Under the pieces are notes generated by a model, which had not been told where the DNA came from, ran no database searches, and saw only the letters and a list, made by a program, of their open reading frames with translations. From NCBI RefSeq assembly GCF_048595215.1, contig NZ_JBMDWJ010000296.1:1-19246 (forward strand): a DNA stretch of 19,246 bases, read 5' to 3'. The stretch is from Siphonobacter sp048595215. GTDB lineage: Bacteria > Bacteroidota > Bacteroidia > Cytophagales > Spirosomataceae. Below, piece after piece: positions 7,877-15,497 of this stretch. Numbering within the stretch: the first letter of the stretch is position 1; every line of letters begins with the position of its first letter. The translations under genes and the position numbers were made by a program.

Positions 7877-9013
7877 TTACTGAACGGGCTGGACCTGTTC
7901 GCCTTCCGTGACCATTCCGGCGTCTTTGGCGATGATCCGGTCCCCAACCTTGACGCCTTTAACCAGCACATAGTTATCGCCGCTTTTTCCGTTGACCTCA
8001 ATCGGTACCCGCTCGGCGTGGTTATCCTGGGTCAGACGGAAAACGTAGAGCTGGTCCTGAATGTCAGCGACGCCCTGTGTGGGAATCAGGATGACATTCT
8101 GCCGGGTTTCGGGCAGCACAATGCGACCCGTATTACCCGAACGCAGCAGATATCGGGGGTTGGAAAACGCCGCCCGAACGCTGATACTACCCGTGCCCGT
8201 GTCAAATTTTCCGTCCACCATCTGTACTTTGCCGGGCTGCTCGAAGGGCTTACCATCGGCGAGTACCAACTGTACGTTCGGCAACTTTTGGAGGGTTTCG
8301 CTGAGTGACTGCGTGGAACTGCGGCTAAGCTGGAGAAAGTCCTGCTCGGTCATCGAAAAGTAGGCGTAGACCTGACTGATGTCCGAAAGCGTCGTCATGG
8401 GTTCGGTATCGCTGCGTGAAGCCAGGTTACCCAGGCGTTTGGGAATCCGGCCAATGTAGCCGCTAACCGGAGCTTTGACCAGGGTAAAGCCCAGATTGAT
8501 CTGAGCCGTAGCGACGGCGGCTTGCTGCAAAGCCACATTGGCCTTGGCCGTTTCATACGCGGCTTTGGCCGTTTTCAGCTGAAACTCGGAGGTGACCCGG
8601 TTCTGACTGAGTTCGGTGAATTTTTCAACCTCCAGCGTGGCTTTTTTCAATTCCGCCTGGGCGGCTCCCAAGTTGGCCTGAGCCGTATGCAGGGCTTCGC
8701 GGTAGGGAGCATCGGCAATTTTAAACAGCGGCTGACCCGCCCGCACAAACGCTCCTTCTTCGACGTAAATTTTCTCCAGATAGCCTTCCGCCTGCGGACG
8801 AATGTCGACGTTGACTTTGCCTTCAATGCGGGCGGGGTATTCTTTATGAAGGGTTACCGAACGTTCCTGGAGGGTTAGTACGTTGCGTCGTTGCGGGGCC
8901 GCGGCCTGCGTGGTTTGGTTTTCCGCGGAGGAATGGCAACCAGCTAAGGTTATGAGCGTACCCAACAGCACCACCAGCAGCGTATCGTTTTTCAAGAATG
9001 GGAAGTGTTTCAC
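7877..9013 (-). CDS. RND efflux periplasmic adaptor lipoprotein (membrane fusion protein)
   Basis: As called, the product has 378 aa. It has an N-terminal lipoprotein signal with lipobox ITLAGC (Cys26), a lipoyl/barrel-sandwich half (GYLEKIYVEEGAFVRAGQPL), a long coiled-coil hairpin rich in Ala, Gln and Lys, and the second lipoyl half (LVKAPVSGYIGRIPKRLGNL). The beta-barrel and membrane-proximal domain end in VKGVKVGDRIIAKDAG. It bridges the RND pump to the outer-membrane channel. The open frame reaches an ATG at 9055, but its first 14 residues are unlike a signal peptide and a good -7 promoter box (9036-9043) lies inside them. I therefore chose the GTG at 9013, which gives MKHFPFLKND followed by the hydrophobic core. 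A TTG six codons further in is an alternative. This is the first gene of the five-gene efflux/regulator operon. Confidence 0.93.
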   Translation of the reverse strand: MKHFPFLKNDTLLVVLLGTLITLAGCHSSAENQTTQAAAPQRRNVLTLQERSVTLHKEYPARIEGKVNVDIRPQAEGYLEKIYVEEGAFVRAGQPLFKIADAPYREALHTAQANLGAAQAELKKATLEVEKFTELSQNRVTSEFQLKTAKAAYETAKANVALQQAAVATAQINLGFTLVKAPVSGYIGRIPKRLGNLASRSDTEPMTTLSDISQVYAYFSMTEQDFLQLSRSSTQSLSETLQKLPNVQLVLADGKPFEQPGKVQMVDGKFDTGTGSISVRAAFSNPRYLLRSGNTGRIVLPETRQNVILIPTQGVADIQDQLYVFRLTQDNHAERVPIEVNGKSGDNYVLVKGVKVGDRIIAKDAGMVTEGEQVQPVQ

Positions 9014-9035
9014 TTTGATTGCATTTTTAATGCAG

Positions 9036-9043
9036 CAAATATA
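9036..9043 (-). promoter_or_regulatory. Probable Bacteroidota -7 box for the efflux operon
   Basis: Read on the minus strand, the sequence is TATATTTG, an exact match to the Bacteroidota sigma-ABfr -7 consensus TAnnTTTG. No clear TTG -33 element lies at the usual distance. It sits 22 bp upstream of the proposed GTG start of the adaptor gene and would initiate downstream of the alternative ATG at 9055, so it supports the shorter adaptor. The match is seen; promoter activity is inferred. Confidence 0.5.
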
Positions 9044-9230
9044 GATAGGCCGCAAAGGTAGGATTCCTTTTTGTTACCCAGTCTGTCAAACGGCCTACTC
9101 AGTCGGAAAGAACGCTGACTCATTCGTCTAGTTTGAAGAAGGATTCAGGCAGTACAAAAATATTTACTTCCGCTTTGCCAACTATAGGTTGTATGGACGT
9201 GTCTGAGCTAAGTAACAAACCAATTTTCCT

Positions 9231-9687
9231 ATGAAACGACTGCTCTCAGTACCCGTAGCATTAGTAGCGATGTATGCACTGGTGTGGATCTTCAGTGCCT
9301 GCCAAAAAGATGAGCCAGAAGCGGTCTGTAAGAATACCTACGAAAGTGTGGATGCCCTACTAAGCGACGCCCAAGGGAAATGGGCTCTGGTCTCTTATCA
9401 ATCGGGTTGGACTAACCAAACTACTTTAATCGAAGACGATATTCAGATAAAACTGGCTCAGGATCAGTCTATGGTCGTTTTTAAGAACGATTCAACGGTA
9501 CAAACGCTTCAATTTACGATCACTAAAACCAACGGTGTATTTGAGTACGCTCAAAAAAAAGCAATCCGATGATAGAAGGGTATTGTTTTTAAGTAATGGG
9601 GAAATTTCACTTTGTGGAGATAATCAACTTAGGTTAGATAACCGAATGGTGGACGGACCTTTGTACGTTTTTAAGAAAGTTGATTAA
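9231..9687 (+). pseudogene. Lipocalin-like lipoprotein gene split by a +1 frameshift in an A8 tract
   Basis: The first frame gives 113 aa from ATG 9231: a lipoprotein signal (MKRLLSVPVALVAMYALVWI, then FSAC, lipid Cys at 24) and beta-strand sequence such as GKWALVSYQSGWTNQTT. It stops at 9570-9572. Directly after the run of eight A (9553-9560) the next frame stays open to TAA 9685-9687 and encodes SNGEISLCGDNQLRLDNRMV, then DGPLYVFKKVD. That is the usual C-terminal end of lipocalin-like lipoproteins of Bacteroidota. With seven A instead of eight, the gene would be a continuous 151-aa ORF. The lesion may be a real mutation, a phase-variable or slippage site, or a sequencing error. The intact protein would be a periplasm-facing lipoprotein of unknown ligand. 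It is transcribed divergently from the efflux operon. Confidence 0.75.
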
Positions 9688-9887
9688 TGAAGGATATAAC
9701 TAACTGTTGTGTAGATAAGGGAGAGTTAAATCCAGTATTGAACCAATGAATAGGCGGTACGTAAGGTTTATGGTTATAAGGTAAAAATACGGGCTAAGCG
9801 TATTCTTACTAGCAAACAAGGCTGCTTTTGTAACTTTTTCCGGACGCAAAGTAATCAGGCATGTATTCAACTTTACCGGAAAACCTG

Positions 9888-10052
9888 ATGAAATCGTATC
9901 GTTTCTTTTCCACTCTGTTGGAATGCATCCTCTTTCTTTTTTGAGTATTAGTACCTCTGCTCAGTCTACCGCCGCTATAGGTACCAAATCCTAAAGCAGT
10001 CGTTTTGCTTTCAACCGACATTCCTTCTCCGATGTACACTAAGCGTTTCTAA
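9888..10052 (+). pseudogene. Relic of a secreted-protein N-terminus with several frame breaks
   Basis: ATG 9888 starts MKSYRFFSTLLECILFLF and meets a TGA (9942) after a T6 run. Shifting frame at that run continues as LSISTSAQSTAAIGTKS, which completes a classic Bacteroidota signal peptide ending SAQ. A return to the first frame near 9988 gives NPKAVVLLSTDIPSPMYTKR, then Phe and a stop at 10050-10052. The combined pattern, SAQ...AIGT..NPKAV.L.STD...P.M, resembles the N-terminus of Bacteroidota cell-surface or tail-fibre-like proteins that begin AIGTxxPNPxAxLDLxSTxxGxLxPRMT. I infer a decayed fragment with at least two single-base indels. A chance resemblance remains possible. Confidence 0.35.
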
Positions 10053-10200
10053 CGGAGGATTTTTTGTTGCTTTTTCTAAAGTAGATATTGAGTTTAGATC
10101 ATATAATGTATTGATAACCATTAATAAGTTATTGTCTGAACGTGGCTTGTTCGCCATTGAATGTTAAAAAAGTTGCCTCAGTCTTTTTATCTGCTTTTAT

Positions 10201-10233
10201 TTGCCTATCAATTTAGTAGATTAATAGGTTTTG
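10201..10233 (+). promoter_or_regulatory. Possible promoter for the sulfatase gene
   Basis: TTG at 10201-10203 (part of TTTG) is followed 21 bases later by TAGGTTTTG (10225-10233), which resembles TAnnTTTG with one extra T. This is close to the Bacteroidota -33/-7 arrangement but imperfect. It would leave a 5' leader of about 120 bases before the ATG at 10363. Confidence 0.22.
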
Positions 10234-10362
10234 TTGGGTCTTTCTGCCCGTTTGAATCAATGAACGGTTGTCACGAGCTTTCAGCGTGCTTTCTACGGCT
10301 TGAGTAAGGGAGTACCCCACCGTTTTAGCGTCTTTTTCAGACCTGTTTCAAAACTCTTTGTC

Positions 10363-11796
10363 ATGCGATTTGCCTTCAGCTATACGGTTATACTTATACT
10401 GTCCTTTGCTTCGATGGTTCGGGCTCAAAAAGCTCCCCGGCCCAACATCGTCTTTATTATTGCGGACGATCTGGGCTACGGCGACGTAGGATTTAACGGG
10501 CAGAAGAAGATCAAAACGCCCAACCTTGATCGACTGGCAGCGGGAGGCATGCGGTTTACGCAGTTTTACGCCGGTACCTCCGTCTGTGCTCCCTCGCGGT
10601 CTTCCCTCATTTCGGGCCATCACACGGGGCATACGTACATCCGGGGCAACAAGGGCGTATTGCCCGAGGGGCAGGAACCCATCGCCGACTCGGTCGTAAC
10701 CGTGGCTGAAGTATTGCAACAGGCGGGGTATAAAACTGGGGCGTTTGGTAAATGGGGTCTGGGACCCACGGGCTCCGTTGGCGACCCGAATCGTCAGGGC
10801 TTTGATGCCTTCTACGGCTATAACTGTCAAACGCTGGCCCATCGATACTATCCCAACCATCTCTGGGAAAATGACCGGAAGATTGTTTTGGAAGCCAATG
10901 AGAACCTTCGCCAAACGAAGCAGTACGCTCCTGATCTGATTCAGGCCAAAGCACTGGACTTTGTCGAGGCTCAGTCCAACGACCAACCCTTTTTCCTGTT
11001 CTTGCCCTACATTCTGCCCCACGCCGAATTGCTGGTTCCCGACGACAGTCTGTTCCAGTACTATAAAGGCAAGTTTCCCGAAAAATCCTACGTGGGCAAT
11101 GCTTACGGAAACGATGCGACCCGCGGCGGATACACTTCGCAGCCCTACCCACACGCTACCTTTGCGGCCATGGTGGCCCGGCTGGATTGGTACGTGGGGC
11201 AGATCGTAGCTAAACTGAAGGAAAAAGGGTTGGATAAGAATACCCTCATCATTTTTACCAGTGATAACGGACCCCACATCGAAGGCGGAGCCGATCCGGA
11301 TTTTTTCGATAGCAACGGACCTTTCAGGGGGTACAAGCGAGATCTGTACGAAGGAGGCATTCGGGAACCGTTTGTGGCCTACTGGCCCGGTACGATCAAA
11401 GCGGGTTCGTCGAGTGCCTACCTCGGAGCCTTCTGGGATTTATTACCCACGTTCGGTGAACTGGCGGGTACAAATGCTCCCCAAGGCATTGATGGGCTTT
11501 CGTTTGCGGCGACGTTAACGGGGCGTGGCAAGCAGCCTCAGCATAGTTACCTGTACTGGGAGTTTCACGAACAAAATGGCAAGCAAGCCGTTCGCCAGGG
11601 CAACTGGAAAGCCATACGGTTAAACGCGGGGACTCAGCCGAATGGTCCGGTTGAACTTTACGATTTATCGAAAGATCCCGGCGAAACTACTAATCTGGCC
11701 CTGAAACATCCTGATAAAGCCAAAGAACTGGCTCAGTTAATGCACCAGTCGCACGTTCCCTCGGCTTTATTTCCTTTCGGAACGGCCGAGAAGTAA
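10363..11796 (+). CDS. Secreted type I sulfatase (formylglycine-dependent, arylsulfatase-like)
   Basis: The product has 477 aa. A signal peptide (MRFAFSYTVILILSFASMVR, AQ) is followed by the sulfatase fold. Visible active-site elements are the calcium ligands Asp35-Asp36 (FIIADDLGYGD), the formylglycine motif C-A-P-S-R with Cys75 and Arg79, Lys130 (AFGKWGLG), His220 (LPYILPHAE), Asp301-Asn302 and His305 (FTSDNGPH), and Lys325 (FRGYKRDLYEGG). Cys75 needs conversion by a formylglycine-generating enzyme encoded elsewhere. The protein should remove sulfate esters from a carbohydrate in the periplasm or outside the cell; the exact substrate cannot be read. A longer frame begins at a TTG at 10300, but the ATG at 10363 begins the signal peptide. 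The GH106-type enzyme follows 226 bp downstream on the same strand. Confidence 0.93.
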   Translation: MRFAFSYTVILILSFASMVRAQKAPRPNIVFIIADDLGYGDVGFNGQKKIKTPNLDRLAAGGMRFTQFYAGTSVCAPSRSSLISGHHTGHTYIRGNKGVLPEGQEPIADSVVTVAEVLQQAGYKTGAFGKWGLGPTGSVGDPNRQGFDAFYGYNCQTLAHRYYPNHLWENDRKIVLEANENLRQTKQYAPDLIQAKALDFVEAQSNDQPFFLFLPYILPHAELLVPDDSLFQYYKGKFPEKSYVGNAYGNDATRGGYTSQPYPHATFAAMVARLDWYVGQIVAKLKEKGLDKNTLIIFTSDNGPHIEGGADPDFFDSNGPFRGYKRDLYEGGIREPFVAYWPGTIKAGSSSAYLGAFWDLLPTFGELAGTNAPQGIDGLSFAATLTGRGKQPQHSYLYWEFHEQNGKQAVRQGNWKAIRLNAGTQPNGPVELYDLSKDPGETTNLALKHPDKAKELAQLMHQSHVPSALFPFGTAEK

Positions 11797-12022
11797 GGTA
11801 TCGTTATACGAAGTGCATACCCACTAGTTAAAACAAATCCCTGCCCAAACGCTTCGGTAAATCCCAGGAAAAATTTGTTGGATCTTAAAACGTATAGAGA
11901 GGAAAGTTAGTATCATTTTTGGTATAAGGGTCTGTTGTCTGTAGGGGTACAGTCCCGTAAAAACAGATCACTCTAGTAACGTACCCGCATGCCCGAATTC
12001 CGGTACCACGAAGAAACTGCCT

Positions 12023-14836
12023 ATGAAAAAAACGACACTATCTGCCTGCATACTGACCTGCTTCCTGAGTGTCGCTGGATCCAGTCAGGCTCAGGTGAAC
12101 TGGCCGGAGATTACCTCTCAGCATAAACCCTGGTCCCGCTGGTGGTGGGAGGGCAGTGCCGTCAAGAATCAGGAACTTCGCAAAGCTCTGGAAACTTACC
12201 AGAAAGCCGGGTTGGGCGGACTCGAAATTGTGCCGATTTACGGGGTGAAGGGCTACGAAAAAGATTTTCTGCCCTATTTAAGTCCGCAATGGATGGGAGC
12301 TTTAACGTATACCCTCCAGGAAGCCAAACGCCTGAATCTGGGGATTGATATGTCGCAGGGCTCGGGCTGGCCCTTTGGTGGGCCTTGGGTTAGCGAGAAA
12401 GATGCTGCCAAAACCGTGTATCACCAAACCTACGAACTCAAAGAAGGACAACGCCTGTCGGAAAAAGTGCTTTACTCCGTACCCGGATTCGTTCGAACGG
12501 CGAATCCGACGAAACTGGACTTGTCGCAGGTAAAAGCCCCTTTATCCGCTAATACCAATTTGCAGGAGCTGGCTTTGGATCAGATTCAGTACCCCACTCA
12601 GCTCAAAGCCCAGCGGCTGGTGGCACGCAATCAGCGGGGTACCACGCTGGATCTGACCCGTAAAATCGATGCCAGTGGTACCCTCAACTGGCAGGCACCC
12701 GCCGGAAACTGGAAACTGTTAGCCCTCTTTGAAGGTATGCACGGAAAGATGGTCGAACGGGCAGCCCCCGGTGGGGAAGGTTACGCCATCGATCACTTCT
12801 CGAAGGCCGCGACGGATCGGTACCTGAGTCACTTCGATCAGGCATTCAAGGGCTATACGCTGAACGGCTTACGAGCGATGTTCAATGATTCCTACGAGGT
12901 GGACGATGCCCGGGGTCAATCCAACTGGACGCCGGAATTCTTTGCCGAATTCAGGAAACGGCGGGGCTATGCCCTGGAAGAACACCTCTTCGATTTATTG
13001 GAGAAGGGCGAAAACCAACTCGGCGTTTTATACGATTACCGACTGACCATCAGTGAATTATTGCAGGAAAATTATACGGCGGCCTGGCGAAAATGGGCGA
13101 ATCAGCGAGGTTATCCCATTCGCAATCAGTCCCACGGCTCACCCGCCAACATTCTGGATTTATACGCCACCTCCGATATTCCCGAGACAGAAGGCCGTGA
13201 TATTTTTCGTTTTAAATTCGCTTCCTCGGCTGCTCATGTAACGGGCAAAACGCTGGTTTCCTGCGAGGCGGCTACCTGGCTCAATGAGCACTTTGTCTCC
13301 ACGCTGGGTGATGTCAAGCGGGCAACCGACCTGTATTTTCTGGGTGGAGTGAATCACCTGTTTTACCACGGCATTGAATATTCGCCGAGTACCGACCCCT
13401 GGCCGGGCTGGTTGTTTTACGCGGCCGTCCATTTTCAGCCGACCAATCCCTTCTGGCACCATTTCCCAACGCTGAACCAGTACATTGCCCGGTCACAGTC
13501 CTTTCTTCAGCAGGGTCGGGCGAATAACGATGTCCTGCTGTATTATCCGCTAGCCGATAAATACAACGAGCCCGGTCGCGAGTTGCTGCAACACTTTGAT
13601 GGCATGGAGAAGGGTTTCAAGGGTACCGTTTTTGAAGCCAGTGCCGAAGAAATGCAGGCGAAAGGTTACGCTTTCGACTATATCTCGGATAAACAAATCC
13701 TGACGTTACAAACCCAGCAAAATCAACTGCTTAGTAAAGGAGGCCGCTACCAGACGCTCGTCTTACCCGCCGTTCGTTACCTGCCCCTGGCTACGCAGAA
13801 AGCCCTGCTGCAACTCGTACACAACGGAGCCACGGTCATCTTTTATAAAAACCGGCCCGAGCGGGTGCCGGGCCTGTCCCAGCACGAAAGCCAGCAAAAG
13901 GCATTTGACGAAGGCTTCGCGGCTTTACAATGGTCGAAATCGGAGACTGGTCAGCAAGCCGTCTGGGGTAAAGGGCGGGTGTTACTGGGTAATGATTTGA
14001 GCAAGTTACTCGAGCAGGCTCGGGTACGGCGGGAAGCCATGGTAGCCGAGGGTATTCAGTTTAGCCGCCGGATAATTGGGCCAAAGACCTTGTACTTTAT
14101 CCTGAATACGAATAAAAAGGCTTGGGAAGGCTGGTTGCCGCTTTCGACCAAGGCCGCCTCGGTTGCTTTGTACGATGCGTATACGGGCGATAAGGGACTC
14201 GCCCGCCTGCAAAACGGAAACGTTTGGGTTCAACTGGCCGCTGGAGCCTCGTTGATCCTGGAAACGGCACCTACCCAACGGACGGGAACACCCTTTCCCT
14301 ATTACAAAACAGCCGGAGCGAAAATAGCTCTGCAGGGTCCCTGGAAGGTACACTTTATGGAAGGCGGCCCAAACTTACCCGCAGAGTTAGAACTAACTAC
14401 ATTAAAACCCTGGACGGAGATCAACCAACCTGAATTACAGGAGTTTTCGGGACTGGCTCGTTACCAAACTACGTTTACTAAACCCGAAGGCCCGGCCAAA
14501 CGCTGGCTGTTGCAGTTGGGCAAACTTTATGGCAGTGCCGAAGTGCTGGTAAACGGAACATCAGTGGGTACCTTATTGGAAGATGAGCAGCAGGTGGTGC
14601 TGGATGAACGCTGGTTAAAAGCCAGTAATACGCTGGAAATCAAAGTGGCCAATGGCATGGCTAACCGAATTATTAGTCTGGACAGACAGGGTGGGACGTA
14701 CAAGAAGTTTTATAACACCAACTTTCCGGCCCGGCTCAAAGAAAACGTGGGCAAAGACGGCCTGTTTACGGCCAAAGACTGGAAGCCTCTGCCCTCCGGA
14801 CTGGAAGGGGAAATTACGATTCAGCCCATTGAATAA
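12023..14836 (+). CDS. Secreted GH106-type alpha-L-rhamnosidase
   Basis: This 937-aa protein has a signal peptide (MKKTTLSACILTCFLSVAGS, SQAQ) and a long catalytic region typical of glycoside hydrolase family 106. Recognisable stretches are RWWWEGSAVKN (39-49), GLGGLEIVPIYGVKGY (63-78), the GSGWPFGGPWV loop (113-123), MFNDSYEVDDARG (286-298) and VSCEAATWLNEH (412-423), followed by GVNHLFYHGIEYSPSTDPWP. Glu292 and Glu415 are acidic residues in conserved-looking motifs and may be catalytic; I did not align them to a characterised enzyme. The C-terminus (about 770-937) looks like a jelly-roll carbohydrate-binding domain (KLYGSAEVLVNGTSVGTLL). It is expected to release terminal L-rhamnose. With the sulfatase upstream, it suggests breakdown of a sulfated, rhamnose-containing or plant/algal polysaccharide. 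Confidence 0.88.
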   Translation: MKKTTLSACILTCFLSVAGSSQAQVNWPEITSQHKPWSRWWWEGSAVKNQELRKALETYQKAGLGGLEIVPIYGVKGYEKDFLPYLSPQWMGALTYTLQEAKRLNLGIDMSQGSGWPFGGPWVSEKDAAKTVYHQTYELKEGQRLSEKVLYSVPGFVRTANPTKLDLSQVKAPLSANTNLQELALDQIQYPTQLKAQRLVARNQRGTTLDLTRKIDASGTLNWQAPAGNWKLLALFEGMHGKMVERAAPGGEGYAIDHFSKAATDRYLSHFDQAFKGYTLNGLRAMFNDSYEVDDARGQSNWTPEFFAEFRKRRGYALEEHLFDLLEKGENQLGVLYDYRLTISELLQENYTAAWRKWANQRGYPIRNQSHGSPANILDLYATSDIPETEGRDIFRFKFASSAAHVTGKTLVSCEAATWLNEHFVSTLGDVKRATDLYFLGGVNHLFYHGIEYSPSTDPWPGWLFYAAVHFQPTNPFWHHFPTLNQYIARSQSFLQQGRANNDVLLYYPLADKYNEPGRELLQHFDGMEKGFKGTVFEASAEEMQAKGYAFDYISDKQILTLQTQQNQLLSKGGRYQTLVLPAVRYLPLATQKALLQLVHNGATVIFYKNRPERVPGLSQHESQQKAFDEGFAALQWSKSETGQQAVWGKGRVLLGNDLSKLLEQARVRREAMVAEGIQFSRRIIGPKTLYFILNTNKKAWEGWLPLSTKAASVALYDAYTGDKGLARLQNGNVWVQLAAGASLILETAPTQRTGTPFPYYKTAGAKIALQGPWKVHFMEGGPNLPAELELTTLKPWTEINQPELQEFSGLARYQTTFTKPEGPAKRWLLQLGKLYGSAEVLVNGTSVGTLLEDEQQVVLDERWLKASNTLEIKVANGMANRIISLDRQGGTYKKFYNTNFPARLKENVGKDGLFTAKDWKPLPSGLEGEITIQPIE

Positions 14837-14888
14837 ATCATGCTCAGGGAAGATTCATTGACTCGGGTAGAAGCTTTATTCCGAGGCA

Positions 14889-14954
14889 AAAAGAGTAGCC
14901 TGAATGAGTAGGAAGGAGTTGGATCGTCCGCCAGTACTTCCAAGCTACTCTTTT
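14889..14954. terminator. Large inverted repeat between convergent genes, probable bidirectional terminator
   Basis: AAAAGAGTAGC (14889-14899) and GCTACTCTTTT (14944-14954) are perfect 11-bp complements. The stem has an A-run on one side and a T-run on the other, so either strand ends in U-rich RNA. The 44-base loop contains a second small stem, GGAAG (14911-14915) with CTTCC (14937-14941). It lies between the stop of the GH106 gene (14836) and that of the 148-aa gene (15000), as expected for a shared terminator. The loop is long for a simple terminator. Confidence 0.6.
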
Positions 14955-14999
14955 AAACTTGAGTCCGATCAGGCAGATCGTACTACAACAGTCAGGTAT

Positions 15000-15446
15000 T
15001 TAAGCAAAAAGGACAAGCGTTTTACACCAGGCAAAAAATTGGAAAAGGGCGGTTTGGTTTAATTCCGGGTACGTGAAGATTTTATGAATCCGGGATACAT
15101 CAGACCGCAGATTCGAGAAAATACCGTTGTGCGAAAAGAGAAAAACCAGTTTTTGCTGGCTAAAAATCTGCTGAATCGATAAAGAGCCTTCGGTACGGGA
15201 AGCAGGCGTGTGGTTGCCTTCAGAGAGGTCCGGGGTAAGAAATGGGTATGCTAAGCTTACATTAGCTAACGCGGGCTGAACGATGACCACAGCATCCGAA
15301 AGTTCTAACCCCGGTGTTCCTGTGTCGGACCGGTCGGCATCCAAGCTTTGTAGATAAATTTCATTACCCTTATTCCACAGATAATCCGCTACTTCAAACG
15401 TTAGCGAATCTTCCGCCTGGATGTCTCCGATGATTAGAAATTTCAT
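15000..15446 (-). CDS. Hypothetical protein, 148 aa
   Basis: I do not recognise the family. The N-terminus MKFLIIGDIQAEDSLTFEVA suggests a beta-strand followed by a helix, as in a flavodoxin/Rossmann-like or nucleotidyl/deoxyribosyltransferase-like fold. LSDAVVIVQPALANVSLAYP and KLVFLFSHNGIFSNL look like further beta-strands. There is no signal peptide or membrane segment, so the protein is probably cytoplasmic. It follows the AraC-family regulator by 51 bp on the same strand and may be the third gene of the SIP-AraC operon. No catalytic motif can be named. Confidence 0.6.
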   Translation of the reverse strand: MKFLIIGDIQAEDSLTFEVADYLWNKGNEIYLQSLDADRSDTGTPGLELSDAVVIVQPALANVSLAYPFLTPDLSEGNHTPASRTEGSLSIQQIFSQQKLVFLFSHNGIFSNLRSDVSRIHKIFTYPELNQTALFQFFAWCKTLVLFA

Positions 15447-15497
15447 AGCTAAGTGGGTTTGGTACTACTGTAAAGGTGGTATCTAATACTGAAAGGC

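Larger units (their letters stand above)
9688..10362. other. Gene-poor AT-rich stretch between the broken lipoprotein and the sulfatase
   Basis: No intact gene was found here. The first 200 bases show nothing recognisable. A decayed secreted-protein relic is proposed at 9888-10052. Beyond it the sequence is AT-rich and contains a possible promoter for the sulfatase. A 76-codon open frame on the minus strand (9809-10039) is antisense to the relic and shows no protein-like features. Confidence 0.5.

Noticed and set aside
7090..7911. 273-codon plus-strand open frame
   Set aside because: It lies antisense to the intact RND pump gene, lacks a signal peptide or domain-like sequence, and its composition follows from the pump's codons.
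9809..10039. 76-codon minus-strand open frame
   Set aside because: It has a basic, low-hydrophobicity composition without family features, and the opposite strand shows a better (though decayed) signal-peptide pattern.
10300..10362. TTG-initiated extension of the sulfatase
   Set aside because: It would put 21 residues before a complete signal peptide that begins at ATG 10363.
10348..11277. 309-codon minus-strand open frame
   Set aside because: It is antisense to the sulfatase, whose full set of active-site motifs is intact on the plus strand.
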